From G963665595 sp963665595 (GTDB lineage Bacteria; Actinomycetota; Coriobacteriia; Coriobacteriales; CADBOM01), in assembly GCA_963665595.2 (NCBI GenBank), contig CAXXJK010000009.1:1-64000 (forward strand): a stretch of 64,000 bases of DNA. The letters are read 5' to 3'. This document shows, in pieces, positions 55,025 to 64,000 of this stretch. The first letter of the stretch is position 1. Each line of letters begins with the position of its first letter. The position numbers and the translations under genes are program-made. The notes beneath the pieces were generated by a model. It was not told the origin of the DNA. It searched no databases and worked only from the letters and a program-made list of their open reading frames with translations.

Positions 55025-57907
55025 ATGCAGGACTCGATTGTCATACATGGTGCACGAGAGCACAACCTCAAGGACATCAGCATAGAGATTCCCCGTGACC
55101 GTCTTGTGGTGGTCACAGGACTTTCGGGCTCCGGGAAATCTTCTCTTGCCTTTGATACTATCTATGCCGAGGGACAGCGACGCTATGTTGAGTCGTTGTC
55201 ATCATATGCCCGCCAATTTCTTGGGCAGATGAACAAGCCTGACTTAGATTCAATCGATGGGCTCTCTCCGGCGGTTTCAATTGACCAGAAGACGACTTCG
55301 CGCAATCCGCGCTCGACAGTGGGCACTGTCACTGAGATTTATGATTATTTGAGGCTCCTATTTGCTCGTGTAGGGGTTCCCCATTGTCCCGAATGTGGCC
55401 GCGTTATTGCACGCCAGACAACCGATCAGGTCGTTGATACTATCATTTCGATTGCTCAAGAGAGCCTAGCTCCCTTTGCTGAGGATATTCAGGCTAAAGG
55501 CCGGCGTGCTATTATTCTGGCTCCCATGGTCCAGGGGAAAAAGGGCGAGCACGTAAAACTTCTTGATGATCTACGCAGAGAAGGGTTCACCCGTGCACGT
55601 ATAGATGGCGAGCTCAGAGGTCTAAACGACGAGATCACGCTTGACAAGAAATATAAGCATACTATCGAGGTTGTTGTTGATCGTATTGTCATACGTCAAG
55701 ATGTTGTGGGGCGTCTTGCTGAAGCGGTTGAGCAGGCGACTCATCTTGCCGAAAATAGGGTGTTAGTTCAGTTTCTCGAATTTGAAAATGATGAATACAC
55801 GCTTCCTGAGAAGGAAGAACAATTTTCGCTTGCTCTGGCTTGTCCGGAGCATGGGCATTCAATAGATGACCTTGATCCTCGAGACTTTTCATTCAATACT
55901 CCTTATGGTGCATGTCCCGAGTGCCTAGGTCTCGGGTTCAGCAAAACAGTTGATTCTCATCTTATTATTCCGGATGGTTCGCTTTCTCTAGCCGAAGGCG
56001 CCTGTGTGGTTATTAATAGTGGTACGAATTATTATCCTCAGGTTTTGGCTGCAGTTGCTCAACATCTGGAAGTTGATATTGAAGTTCCGTGGGACTCATA
56101 TTCTCCGGAAGTCAAGAAAGCCTTTCTCGAAGGTTTAGGAACGACTCGTATTCGTATCGATTATGTTACTCGTGATGGGCGTGACACTCATTGGATGCGT
56201 GAGTGGGAAGGCCTTCAGCGCGTGGTCATGGAACGATATGAGGAATCAAGCTCTGATGCGGTGCGCGCAAAACTTGAAGACTTCATGCGTCTTGAGCCGT
56301 GCCCTTCATGTGGTGGCGCACGCCTTCGTTCTGAGATATTGGCGGTAACGGTTGGCGATAAGAATATCCATGAGGTGACAAGTCTTTCAGCGTGCGATTG
56401 TCTCGAATTCTTCGAACATCTGAGTCTTTCGGATCGTGATACGCAGATAGCGGGACGAGTAGTGAAGGAAATCGTCGAACGTTTACGGTTTCTAGTGGAT
56501 GTTGGTCTTGATTATCTTACGTTGGAACGCGGGACCGCATCACTGTCCGGTGGCGAAGCGCAACGCATTCGTTTGGCCACGCAAATTGGTGCAGGGCTTA
56601 TGGGTGTACTCTATATTCTTGATGAGCCGTCTATTGGTTTACATCAACGTGATAATGCGCGTCTTATAGTTACCCTCGAGCGTCTGCGAGATCTCGGCAA
56701 CACAGTCATAGTAATTGAGCATGATGAAGACACCATACGTGCTGCTGATTATGTGATCGATATGGGTCCGGGCGCAGGTGAACATGGCGGTTATGTTACG
56801 GCTCAAGGTACGCCTGATGAGATTGCCGCTACCGAGGGTTCAATCACGGGCGACTATCTCTCTGGTCGTCGTCAGATAAAGACTCCCGCCATGCGTCGCC
56901 ATCCAGAAAAAGGTTTTTTGAGGATATCAGGCGTTACAGAAAATAATCTGAAAAATGTTGATCTTTCCATTGAGCTGGGTACGCTTACGGTCATTACCGG
57001 CGTTTCTGGTTCAGGCAAGTCCTCTCTTATTACCGATACGCTAGCGCCCGCTTTGACCAATCGTATTATGCGTACTCGCAGCCGCGTGGGCGCATTTGAA
57101 AAAATTGAAGGCGTGAATCAACTCGATAAAGTTATAGACATCAATCAATCACCTATAGGGCGTACTCCACGCTCGAATCCCGCTACGTACATTGGCCTCT
57201 GGGATGATATTCGCAATCTTTTTGCTTCAACGCCGGAGTCAAAAACTCGAGGTTATAGTCCCGGACGCTTTTCGTTTAATGTAGCAGGTGGCCGTTGCGA
57301 AGCGTGTAAGGGAGACGGGCAGATCAAAATTGAAATGCACTTTCTTCCAGATGTCTATGTACCCTGTGAAGTGTGCGACGGTAAACGCTACAATCGAGAA
57401 ACTCTTCAAGTTATGTATCGCGGAAGAACGGTAAGCGATGTACTCGACATGACCGTCGAGGAAGCCCTTACTTTTTTCACTGCCATTCCGCAGATCAAGC
57501 GCAAACTTCAGACGCTTTTTGACGTAGGCCTCGGGTATATACGCTTAGGGCAACCGGCAACGACTCTTTCCGGAGGCGAAGCACAGCGCGTCAAATTGGC
57601 AAGCGAACTTCAACGATGTCAGACAGGCAAGACGTTTTATATTCTTGACGAACCAACCACCGGATTACATTTTGAGGATGTTCGGCAGCTCCTTATTGTT
57701 CTCCAGCGCCTGGTGGACAAGGGCAATACGGTGGTGGTTATCGAACATAATCTGGATATTATCAAATGTGCTGACTGGATCATTGATCTTGGCCCTGAGG
57801 GTGGCGATCGTGGAGGACGGGTTGTCGTGGCTGGCATACCTGAAGAGGTAGCTGCCTGTTCGGAAAGCTATACGGGCCAGTTTTTAAGGCCGCTGCTGCG
57901 ACAGTAA
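55025..57907 (+). CDS. uvrA: Excinuclease ABC subunit A
   Basis: 960 residues, damage-recognition ATPase of nucleotide excision repair. Two ABC modules: Walker A GLSGSGKSSL near 33 and GVSGSGKSSL near 660, signatures LSGGEAQRIRLATQIG near 505 and LSGGEAQRVKLASEL near 850. Zinc-binding motifs CPEC...C, CPSCGG and CEACKGDGQIKIEMHFLPDVYVPCEVC are present. ATG has GGAGAAC upstream. Followed 9 bp later by uvrC; uvrB is not in the window. I see no LexA box in the 93-bp gap before it. Confidence 0.98.
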   Translation: MQDSIVIHGAREHNLKDISIEIPRDRLVVVTGLSGSGKSSLAFDTIYAEGQRRYVESLSSYARQFLGQMNKPDLDSIDGLSPAVSIDQKTTSRNPRSTVGTVTEIYDYLRLLFARVGVPHCPECGRVIARQTTDQVVDTIISIAQESLAPFAEDIQAKGRRAIILAPMVQGKKGEHVKLLDDLRREGFTRARIDGELRGLNDEITLDKKYKHTIEVVVDRIVIRQDVVGRLAEAVEQATHLAENRVLVQFLEFENDEYTLPEKEEQFSLALACPEHGHSIDDLDPRDFSFNTPYGACPECLGLGFSKTVDSHLIIPDGSLSLAEGACVVINSGTNYYPQVLAAVAQHLEVDIEVPWDSYSPEVKKAFLEGLGTTRIRIDYVTRDGRDTHWMREWEGLQRVVMERYEESSSDAVRAKLEDFMRLEPCPSCGGARLRSEILAVTVGDKNIHEVTSLSACDCLEFFEHLSLSDRDTQIAGRVVKEIVERLRFLVDVGLDYLTLERGTASLSGGEAQRIRLATQIGAGLMGVLYILDEPSIGLHQRDNARLIVTLERLRDLGNTVIVIEHDEDTIRAADYVIDMGPGAGEHGGYVTAQGTPDEIAATEGSITGDYLSGRRQIKTPAMRRHPEKGFLRISGVTENNLKNVDLSIELGTLTVITGVSGSGKSSLITDTLAPALTNRIMRTRSRVGAFEKIEGVNQLDKVIDINQSPIGRTPRSNPATYIGLWDDIRNLFASTPESKTRGYSPGRFSFNVAGGRCEACKGDGQIKIEMHFLPDVYVPCEVCDGKRYNRETLQVMYRGRTVSDVLDMTVEEALTFFTAIPQIKRKLQTLFDVGLGYIRLGQPATTLSGGEAQRVKLASELQRCQTGKTFYILDEPTTGLHFEDVRQLLIVLQRLVDKGNTVVVIEHNLDIIKCADWIIDLGPEGGDRGGRVVVAGIPEEVAACSESYTGQFLRPLLRQ

Positions 57908-57916
57908 GGAGGAGTA

Positions 57917-59884
57917 ATGGATTTACCGTCGATCAACGAACGGGTTTCCGCTGTTCCTCTTGAGCCTGGTGTCTATCTATGGAAAGACGCTGAAGGAAAC
58001 ATTCTGTATGTAGGGAAAGCTAACCAGCTGAGAGCGAGAATGCGCCAATACCTCAATGGCCAAGATGAACGTGTAAAGATTCCCTATATGATGGAAAAAG
58101 TCTCTGATTTCGACTATATCGTTACAGAGTCTGAGCATGAGTCACTCATTCTTGAGAAAAATCTGATAAATCAATATCACCCACCGTTTAACGTTGATTA
58201 CCGTGATGATAAAAGTTATCCCTACATTGCTCTCACCAAAGGCGATCACTTTCCTGCGTTGAAATACACCAGAGAAAAGCATGTAAATTCTACTCGTTAT
58301 TTTGGACCTTATACTGATGCGCGTGCGGCACGTCAGATGTTGGATTTTGCTCGGCGTATCATCCCGATCTGTTCTGTCCGATGTGCTCAATGGAGAGAAT
58401 TAAAGCGTAGGCTAGAGGCGACATCTGCTGCCGATAATCAGTCAGCACAAGAAAATCTTTTTGCAAACGGCTTGGGTAAACCGTGCTTTGATTATCACGT
58501 GGGGCTCGGGCCTGGTCCATGTTGCGGAGAATGTACAGAGGAAGAATACCAAGATAATGTCAGGCGTATCGAACGGTTTTTGGCGGGTAATCGCCGAGAA
58601 TTTGTAGAAGAGTTACAGGAAGCGATGTATGTGGCAGCGGCCGAACTTGATTTCGAGCGAGCCGCTCGTTTGCGTCGACGCGTTGAGGTCATAGGGTCTC
58701 TCAACGACAAACAACGTGTCACCTCTACGCATAATTTGGACTGTGACGTGATTGGGTTTTGTCGTGAGGAGACCGTTACCGGCGTAAATCTATTCGTTAT
58801 ACGTGAAGGATCAATCATCATCAGCAACGAATTTATCCTTGATAAAGGTCTTGACGTACCAATAGATGATCTGGTCGAAACATTTCTCGTACGATATTAC
58901 GATGAGGCAAGTTCAATTCCTCATCAGATTCTGCTCGCAGATTTACCAGAGAATCCAAGCAGTGTTGCCGAATGGCTTACCACTAAACTTGCTTCGTCTC
59001 ATGGGGCAAAAGTTGCGCTTCATGTTCCTCAGCGAGGGGAGCGAAAGGAACTGCTTCATATGGCCGAAGTCAATGCTCGTCATGCCTTGATGCGTTTCAA
59101 GATGAGTACGCGCTATGATGAAGAACGCATCAATCAGGCTTTGCTGCAATTAGAGAGCGCCCTTGCTCTCCCTGCTCCTCCCTTACGTATTGAGTGTTTT
59201 GATGTTTCGACAATTCATGGCAAACACTCAGTCGCCTCAATGGTTGTTTTTACTGGGGGGCGAAGCGACGGCGCGCAGTATCGCCGATTCAAAATACGTC
59301 TTGAGACTGAAGAGGCAAATGATGTTGCGATGATGCGTGAAGTTTTTTCGCGGCGCTACGATGCTGGACGAATGGATGACAAAAAGTTTGGAGTTCGTCC
59401 TGATTTGATCATAGTGGATGGAGGCAAGCCACAGCTCAATGCAACGCGAGATCAGTTAGCGGCAATGGGACTCTCGGATATTCCTCTGGTGGGCTTAGCT
59501 AAAGCAGACGAAGAGCTCTTTGTGACGTGGGATACAGAACCGGTCATATTGCCCAGTGGTTCGGCGGCGCTTTATCTGGTTAAAAATATTCGCGACGAAG
59601 CTCATCGATTCGCTGTTACCTTTCATCGACAATTACGCGGAAAGGCCATGACGGCTTCGATTCTAGACGAAGCCGAAGGTCTTGGGCCAAAACGTAAGAA
59701 ATTGTTGATGAAGCACTTTGGGACCTTGCGCGCTCTTCGCGTCGCATCAATTGATGAGATCGCTTCCGTGGAAGGAATACCCCGAAAGGTTGCTGAAGAT
59801 GTTTTTGATTTGTTGCATGGTGATTCGAACAGCAACAAAGACGACTCTATATCTTTGAGCGACAACACAGCAACCAAGTCGTGA
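57917..59884 (+). CDS. uvrC: Excinuclease ABC subunit C
   Basis: 655 residues. GIY-YIG nuclease (PGVYLWKDAEGNILYVGKAN near 17-36) for the 3' cut, a UVR motif (AELDFERAARLRRRVE near 242), the RNase H-like nuclease for the 5' cut with IECFDVSTIHG and DLIIVDGGKPQLNA, and C-terminal HhH repeats (EGLGPKRKKLLMKHFG, SVEGIPRKVAEDVF). GGAGG precedes the ATG, nine bases after uvrA. uvrA-uvrC-rapZ-yvcK-whiA is one continuous run. Confidence 0.97.
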   Translation: MDLPSINERVSAVPLEPGVYLWKDAEGNILYVGKANQLRARMRQYLNGQDERVKIPYMMEKVSDFDYIVTESEHESLILEKNLINQYHPPFNVDYRDDKSYPYIALTKGDHFPALKYTREKHVNSTRYFGPYTDARAARQMLDFARRIIPICSVRCAQWRELKRRLEATSAADNQSAQENLFANGLGKPCFDYHVGLGPGPCCGECTEEEYQDNVRRIERFLAGNRREFVEELQEAMYVAAAELDFERAARLRRRVEVIGSLNDKQRVTSTHNLDCDVIGFCREETVTGVNLFVIREGSIIISNEFILDKGLDVPIDDLVETFLVRYYDEASSIPHQILLADLPENPSSVAEWLTTKLASSHGAKVALHVPQRGERKELLHMAEVNARHALMRFKMSTRYDEERINQALLQLESALALPAPPLRIECFDVSTIHGKHSVASMVVFTGGRSDGAQYRRFKIRLETEEANDVAMMREVFSRRYDAGRMDDKKFGVRPDLIIVDGGKPQLNATRDQLAAMGLSDIPLVGLAKADEELFVTWDTEPVILPSGSAALYLVKNIRDEAHRFAVTFHRQLRGKAMTASILDEAEGLGPKRKKLLMKHFGTLRALRVASIDEIASVEGIPRKVAEDVFDLLHGDSNSNKDDSISLSDNTATKS

Positions 59885-59975
59885 CATGAGGGGCACGCCC
59901 GGCTTTTTCAATGGTACACTGATACCGTGGGGCAACGCCTCATGTACGATTAGGAAGAAAGGGGAGCGAAGCATT

Positions 59976-60887
59976 ATGGATGCACCGGTAGAAAATGCTT
60001 TCATGGCTGACAAGGGCCCAGATCTGATGGTTATTACTGGGATGTCAGGAGCGGGCCGAACTGAAGCTATGCACGCTTTTGAGGATCTTGGGTATTTTTG
60101 TATAGACAACTTGCCACCCTCTCTCCTCATCGATCTCGTAGCGCTTTCTGGGACAGGAGACGGAGGGCATCGAAAATTGGCGGTTGTTTGTGACTTGCGA
60201 GCACGCGAATTCTTCCCAGAACTTTTGAGTGAACTCAAACGTATAGATAGTATGGGCCTTACCCACTCAGTTCTTTTTCTTGATGCAGAGGACGGTGAGC
60301 TTCTCGCTCGTTATAAAACAACGCGTCGGCGCCATCCGCTCTGCGATGATGGAATGACCATAAGCGCTGGTATTCAGCGGGAGCGTGCATTACTTAATGA
60401 TGCTCGCGAAGCTTCTCATTATGTTATCAATACGACTAGTCTGAGCGCTCAGGATCTGCGCAAAAAAATTCGTGCGTTATATACTGAGGCGAACGACCAA
60501 GACGATCTTACGGTATCAGTTTTCTCTTTTGGCTATAAACACGGGGCACCTCTAGATGCAGACATTATCATTGATGTACGATTTTTGCCAAACCCTTATT
60601 ATGAGCCTGAGCTACGAACTCTTACCGGTCTTGATTCTGCGGTTGCGCATTTTATACTCGATAAGCCCGAGACAGAAGAATTTCTCAAATGTTGGTATCG
60701 GCTTCTTGACGTTGTGATGCCGGGCTATATCGAAGAGGGCAAACGTTATCTGTCCATAGGAGTGGGATGTACCGGTGGGCAACACCGCAGCGTTTGTCTT
60801 GCTCAAACTACCTATGAATATCTAAGAGGGAGAGGATATCGGGCGACTATTACTCATCGTGACATTGCGTTGGCAGAGGTTAACTGA
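59976..60887 (+). CDS. rapZ: RapZ/YvcJ family nucleotide-binding protein
   Basis: 303 residues. P-loop GMSGAGRTEAM at 22-32, with Arg28 where most families have Lys; actinobacterial members typically show this Arg. DLGYFCIDNLPPSL follows, and the C-terminal domain has FSFGYKHGAPLDADIIIDVRFLPNPYY and GVGCTGGQHRSV near 262-274. In E. coli RapZ controls GlmZ/GlmS; the role here is unknown. ATG 59976 lies behind GGGGAG; a reading starting 90 bp earlier has no ribosome site. Its stop overlaps the yvcK ATG. Confidence 0.95.
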   Translation: MDAPVENAFMADKGPDLMVITGMSGAGRTEAMHAFEDLGYFCIDNLPPSLLIDLVALSGTGDGGHRKLAVVCDLRAREFFPELLSELKRIDSMGLTHSVLFLDAEDGELLARYKTTRRRHPLCDDGMTISAGIQRERALLNDAREASHYVINTTSLSAQDLRKKIRALYTEANDQDDLTVSVFSFGYKHGAPLDADIIIDVRFLPNPYYEPELRTLTGLDSAVAHFILDKPETEEFLKCWYRLLDVVMPGYIEEGKRYLSIGVGCTGGQHRSVCLAQTTYEYLRGRGYRATITHRDIALAEVN

Positions 60888-61930
60888 TGGCTGTTTCGAA
60901 GGCCTTTTTCTGTCTGCCTGAGACCAATGCAGGGTGGAATCTGGTACAGACATTCAAACAGCAGCAAGAACAAGATATACCGGTCTCTCCCTACGGAGAA
61001 AAAAGAGCTGTTGTGATCGGTGGCGGTACGGGTGCGCCTGTGAGTATCAAAGTGTTGCTTGCGATGGGCTTTGAAACTTCAGCGGTTATAGCGATGGCTG
61101 ATGACGGTGGTTCTACGGGGCTCTTGCGCGAACGAGTAGGTGCCATTCCTCCGGGTGATATTCGTAAATGTCTTGTGGCCATGGCGCATGATTCTGATGA
61201 TCCGTTTGTGCGCGCATTTAAGATGCGCTTTGATTATGCTCAAAACCATACGCTGGGTAACTTGATGCTGACCGCCCTCGCAGAGACCTCACGCTCGTTT
61301 TCTGAGGCTATACATATCTGTGAACGCATGCTGGGTGCACGCGGCCATGTATATCCTTCGACTCTTGATCCTATTACATTGACGGGGTTTACGCGCGACG
61401 GGCGTGAACTTAAGGGACAGGCGGTTATTAGTCGAAGTTCTGTTCCTCTCAGTGCCGTGTCTCTTATACCGGATAATCCTATCGGCTATCCACCCGCGCT
61501 TGAGGCCTTACGGAGAGCGGATCTTATAATTCTTGGTCCTGGGTCGGTATTTACCTCGATTATTCCGAATTTGCTGGTGCCGGGTGTTATTGATGCAATA
61601 CGCGAAAGCAAGGCTCGGACGTTATTGCTTTGCCCTATTGCAGATATGCAGGGCGAAACTGAAGGACTTACGGTTTTAGAAATCATAGAAGCAGTGCGTG
61701 CTCATGGTATGGACAAACTTCTTGATGCGGTCTGCGTGCAGATTGAAGATGGTAAGGCGACGCAACGTTTCTCCATCAGTCATGCTGACGAGGTAACGAT
61801 CGGTCATGACATTCCACAGATGATCATACGCCAAATGGCTGATACGATATATCCTACGTGGCATAATCCGCGTACGCTCGGGGGAGTCATCGAAGAGGTG
61901 GTGTGGGCGTGTCCTTCACAGCAGAGATAA
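60887..61930 (+). CDS. yvcK: Gluconeogenesis factor YvcK/GlmR family
   Basis: 347 residues, CofD-like fold. GGGTGAPVSIKVL near 45-57, MADDGGSTGLLRERVGAIPPGDIRKCLVAM near 70-99, HTLGNLMLTAL near 121-131 and ILGPGSVFTSIIPNLLVPGV near 208-227. Members bind UDP-GlcNAc and stimulate glucosamine synthesis or control cell-wall metabolism. Its ATG overlaps the RapZ stop (TGATG) and its end overlaps whiA by about 20 bp; the first 38 residues are a variable extension. Confidence 0.95.
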   Translation: MAVSKAFFCLPETNAGWNLVQTFKQQQEQDIPVSPYGEKRAVVIGGGTGAPVSIKVLLAMGFETSAVIAMADDGGSTGLLRERVGAIPPGDIRKCLVAMAHDSDDPFVRAFKMRFDYAQNHTLGNLMLTALAETSRSFSEAIHICERMLGARGHVYPSTLDPITLTGFTRDGRELKGQAVISRSSVPLSAVSLIPDNPIGYPPALEALRRADLIILGPGSVFTSIIPNLLVPGVIDAIRESKARTLLLCPIADMQGETEGLTVLEIIEAVRAHGMDKLLDAVCVQIEDGKATQRFSISHADEVTIGHDIPQMIIRQMADTIYPTWHNPRTLGGVIEEVVWACPSQQR

Positions 61931-62826
61931 AAGATGAGCTCTCCCGCAGAGAAATTGATTGCCGTGGCTGCAAACGAGCTCAGCTTTCTGCTCTTATTCG
62001 TATCGAAGGGCGGCTTTCTGCTAACTATCGTCTTGAAATTACTACTGAAACGGCGGCGGTCGCACGTTGTACCGTAAGACTTATTCATGAACTCTATAAG
62101 CTCAAGACAGAAATAACAACACGTCGTAGCGTGCTTCATAAGTCCTATAATTATCTTATTGTGGTGCCTGCGCAGATTGCGTTGAAAGAAGCACTTAATG
62201 ATCTAGGTATACTGTCTGAAGACGGTATCGAACTGGGTATTGCGGCAAAATTGGTTAAACGAGACTGTTGCGCTGCGGCCTATCTACGCGGTGCTTTTCT
62301 TGGCGGAGGATTTATCGCTGATCCTCGCGGTGATTTTCATTTTGAGCTCACTACGGGACATGAGGCTCTCGCCGATGGGCTGGTAGATATCATGCGCGAT
62401 CATGATATACCTGCACGTATGGTACGCAGACGCAATGTCTTTATCGTATACCTCAAAGGTGCAGACTCGATTATTGACTATCTTGGTCTGGTTGGTGCAT
62501 ACCGTGGAGTTCTTGCTATGGAAAACGTACGAGTTACTAAATCTGTCCGTAACGACGTGAACAGACGATTAAACGCAGAGATTGCTAATCAGCAAAAATC
62601 AATAGATGCTTCATTTTCTCAAATGCAGGCTATACAGAAAATTGTTTCTGCTCGAGGACTTGATACCTTACCTCCGGCGCTTCGCGAATTGGCATCATTG
62701 CGTTTGAATCATCCTGATGTCACCTTGCGCGAGCTAGGTGAGTTGGCGAGTCCCCCTCTTTCAAAGTCGGCAGTTAATCATCGCATCCGTCGTCTTGAAG
62801 CAATTGCTGCGGAGATCGACACATAA
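61909..62826 (+). CDS. whiA: Sporulation/division regulator WhiA
   Basis: 305 residues. Degenerate LAGLIDADG homing-endonuclease-like N-terminal domain (SFTAEIKDELSRREID ... CAAAYLRGAFLGGGFIADPRGDFHFEL) and C-terminal HTH (LRELASLRLNHPDVTLRELGELASPPLSKSAVNHRIRRLEAIA). In actinobacteria WhiA governs septation genes; this organism is unlikely to sporulate, so a division role is inferred. GTG 61909 gives the family start MSFTAE; GTG 61903 is also possible. It overlaps yvcK by 22 bp. Confidence 0.95.
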   Translation: MSFTAEIKDELSRREIDCRGCKRAQLSALIRIEGRLSANYRLEITTETAAVARCTVRLIHELYKLKTEITTRRSVLHKSYNYLIVVPAQIALKEALNDLGILSEDGIELGIAAKLVKRDCCAAAYLRGAFLGGGFIADPRGDFHFELTTGHEALADGLVDIMRDHDIPARMVRRRNVFIVYLKGADSIIDYLGLVGAYRGVLAMENVRVTKSVRNDVNRRLNAEIANQQKSIDASFSQMQAIQKIVSARGLDTLPPALRELASLRLNHPDVTLRELGELASPPLSKSAVNHRIRRLEAIAAEIDT

Positions 62827-62857
62827 TGAGTCTGATGCGCTATAGTAGGACATATAC

Positions 62858-62923
62858 ACCCGTTACCGATTCGAACCCCTTGGGTTTTAGAGACTCAATT
62901 ATCATGTACAAACGGGTTTACAT
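62858..62923 (+). repeat. Inverted repeats and weak terminator in the whiA-gap gap
   Basis: AACCC-CTT-GGGTT (62874-62886) followed by TTAG is a weak terminator candidate. ACCCGTT (62858-62864) pairs with AACGGGT (62911-62917), enclosing it. ATGTA (62904-62908) and TACAT (62919-62923) form a 20-bp operator-like dyad overlapping the gap -35. Confidence 0.4.
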
Positions 62924-62945
62924 ATTTCATAAAGAGAGATATTAT
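62917..62945 (+). promoter_or_regulatory. Promoter of gap
   Basis: -35 TTTACA (62917-62922), exactly 17 bp, -10 TATTAT (62940-62945), 38 bp before the GTG start. The dyad ATGTA-N10-TACAT covers the -35, so a repressor could block it. Confidence 0.65.
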
Positions 62946-62983
62946 CACGCGGTGTTTTGTAAGTCTTGAGAAAGGAAAAAAAC

Positions 62984-63988
62984 GTGGCTATTCGAGTAGG
63001 TATCAATGGATTTGGTCGCATCGGCCGTCTCGCTTTCCGTGCGATGGAAGCCGATCCTGACATTGAAGTGGTTGCCATTAACGATCTTGGCAAAATCGAT
63101 ACGATGGCGTATCTGCTCAAGTATGACTCTATTCATGGTCGTGTCTATGATGTCGTAGAGGCAGCTGGTGGCGATCTGAATGTCGATGGTCATGTTATTA
63201 AAGGTCTTTCTGATCGTGATCCTGGCAACTTGCCTTGGGGGGAACTGGGTATCGATCTTGTCATCGAGTCAACGGGCTTTTTCACTGATGCGCATGCGGC
63301 TCATGCCCACATTGACGCAGGCGCAAGGAAAGTTATCATCTCTGCTCCCGCAAAAAATGAGGATATAACCATTGTCATGGGCGTAAACGAAAGCGCATAT
63401 GATTCCTCCAAACATCACATTGTCTCGAATGCTTCCTGCACAACCAATTGCTTGGCACCATTTGCAAAGGTTCTTTGTGACAATTTTGGTATAAAGCAAG
63501 GCTTTATGAATACTATTCATTCATATACCAACGATCAGAAGATACTAGACCTCCCTCACAGCGATTTACGCCGTGCTCGTGCAGCAGCGCTCTCTCAGAT
63601 ACCTACTACAACGGGAGCCGCCCGCGCCGTTTCTCTTGTGCTTCCTGAGTTGAAGGGCAAGCTTGACGGTATGGCGACTCGAGTACCTACGCCGACGGGT
63701 TCGATGGTCGACCTTGTGTGCGAACTTGAGCGCAGTGTCACTAAAGATGAGATCAACGCGGTTATGAAAGCGGCAGCAGAGGGTCCCATGAAAGGTATTC
63801 TTGAGTATCAGATTGACCCGATCGTTTCTGCTGATATTATCGGGAACAAGCATTCATCAATCTTTGATTCACTGCTCACTATGGTGCTTGGTGGCGAAGG
63901 TACCTTTGTTAAATGTATTTCTTGGTATGACAACGAGATTGGCTATTCGAATCGCATCAAAGATCTCGCGAAGTTCATGATGGAATAA
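62984..63988 (+). CDS. gap: Glyceraldehyde-3-phosphate dehydrogenase
   Basis: 334 residues, glycolytic NAD-dependent type. NAD fold VGINGFGRIGRLAFRA near 5-20, with NDL (Asp34) favouring NAD over NADP. The active-site loop SNASCTTNCLAP has catalytic Cys152, and WYDNEIGYSNR lies near the C-terminus. GTG is the start, with AAAGGA seven bases upstream; a TTG 18 bases earlier overlaps that site. It ends 12 bp before the window edge, and any downstream partner (pgk) is outside. Confidence 0.97.
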   Translation: MAIRVGINGFGRIGRLAFRAMEADPDIEVVAINDLGKIDTMAYLLKYDSIHGRVYDVVEAAGGDLNVDGHVIKGLSDRDPGNLPWGELGIDLVIESTGFFTDAHAAHAHIDAGARKVIISAPAKNEDITIVMGVNESAYDSSKHHIVSNASCTTNCLAPFAKVLCDNFGIKQGFMNTIHSYTNDQKILDLPHSDLRRARAAALSQIPTTTGAARAVSLVLPELKGKLDGMATRVPTPTGSMVDLVCELERSVTKDEINAVMKAAAEGPMKGILEYQIDPIVSADIIGNKHSSIFDSLLTMVLGGEGTFVKCISWYDNEIGYSNRIKDLAKFMME

Positions 63989-64000
63989 CGGAGTTCATAG

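Noticed and set aside
62866..62890. GATTCGAACC resembling the T-loop of a minus-strand tRNA
   Set aside because: The flanking bases do not form a T stem and no acceptor, anticodon or D arm is present.

Overview
The window is about 64 kb of ordinary bacterial chromosome. It begins inside a 16S rRNA gene, runs through 23S and 5S, and continues into 46 densely packed protein genes. WhiA, an Mtb-like dCTP deaminase, an actinobacterial-type RapZ P-loop (Arg instead of Lys) and Cheo-box LexA sites point to an actinobacterium. A Tat-exported, doubly flavinylated flavoprotein reductase next to a 12-TM LuxR regulator, together with moderate GC (roughly half, by eye), suggests the Coriobacteriia (Eggerthellaceae-like; Cryptobacterium is my best guess from memory, not verified).

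Layout. 1-4383: 16S (3' part), tRNA-less spacer, 23S, 5S, terminator. 4.4-9.7 kb: hotdog thioesterase, a large ATPase/BTAD regulator, NifU-type Fe-S scaffold, dcd, a Cys-rich CW-type protein, lgt. 9.8-15.8 kb: yebC, SOS-controlled ruvC-ruvA-ruvB plus a small unknown, fhs, a cold shock gene. 15.8-23.9 kb: queuosine genes queH-queA-tgt, then secD-secF (yajC missing), dus, hemW. 24.0-28.5 kb: CIRCE-controlled hrcA-dnaJ-rsmE-mtaB. 28.5-37.7 kb is the accessory part: an XRE regulator fused to a complete desulfoferrodoxin/superoxide-reductase module, a GNAT acetyltransferase, the flavoprotein reductase with its divergent membrane LuxR regulator, a radical-SAM/DUF4130 pair behind two LexA boxes, a PAP2 phosphatase and a metallophosphoesterase. 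37.8-41.5 kb: phoH-ybeY-dgkA-era-recO. 41.7-42.4 kb: a TetR-family regulator. 42.7-54.9 kb: rpsO, pnp, aroK, an M16 protease, dapB-dapA, rnj, ftsK and a RodZ-like gene. 55.0-62.8 kb: uvrA-uvrC-rapZ-yvcK-whiA. 63.0-64.0 kb: gap.

How the parts connect. DNA repair is strongly represented: ruvCAB, recO, uvrA, uvrC and the radical-SAM pair. Two of these transcription units carry LexA operators placed in the same way, between -35 and -10. This ties the poorly characterised radical-SAM/DUF4130 pair to the SOS response and is, in my view, the most informative signal here. The second is the XRE-desulfoferrodoxin fusion, which looks like a one-component redox or superoxide-sensing repressor that keeps all iron ligands of both SOR centres. 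The rest is housekeeping: RNA processing (pnp, rnj, ybeY, rsmE, dus, mtaB, queuosine), protein export (secDF, lgt), folate one-carbon metabolism (fhs), lysine/peptidoglycan precursor synthesis (dapAB) and glycolysis (gap). I see no prophage, insertion sequence, CRISPR array or tRNA gene in the window.
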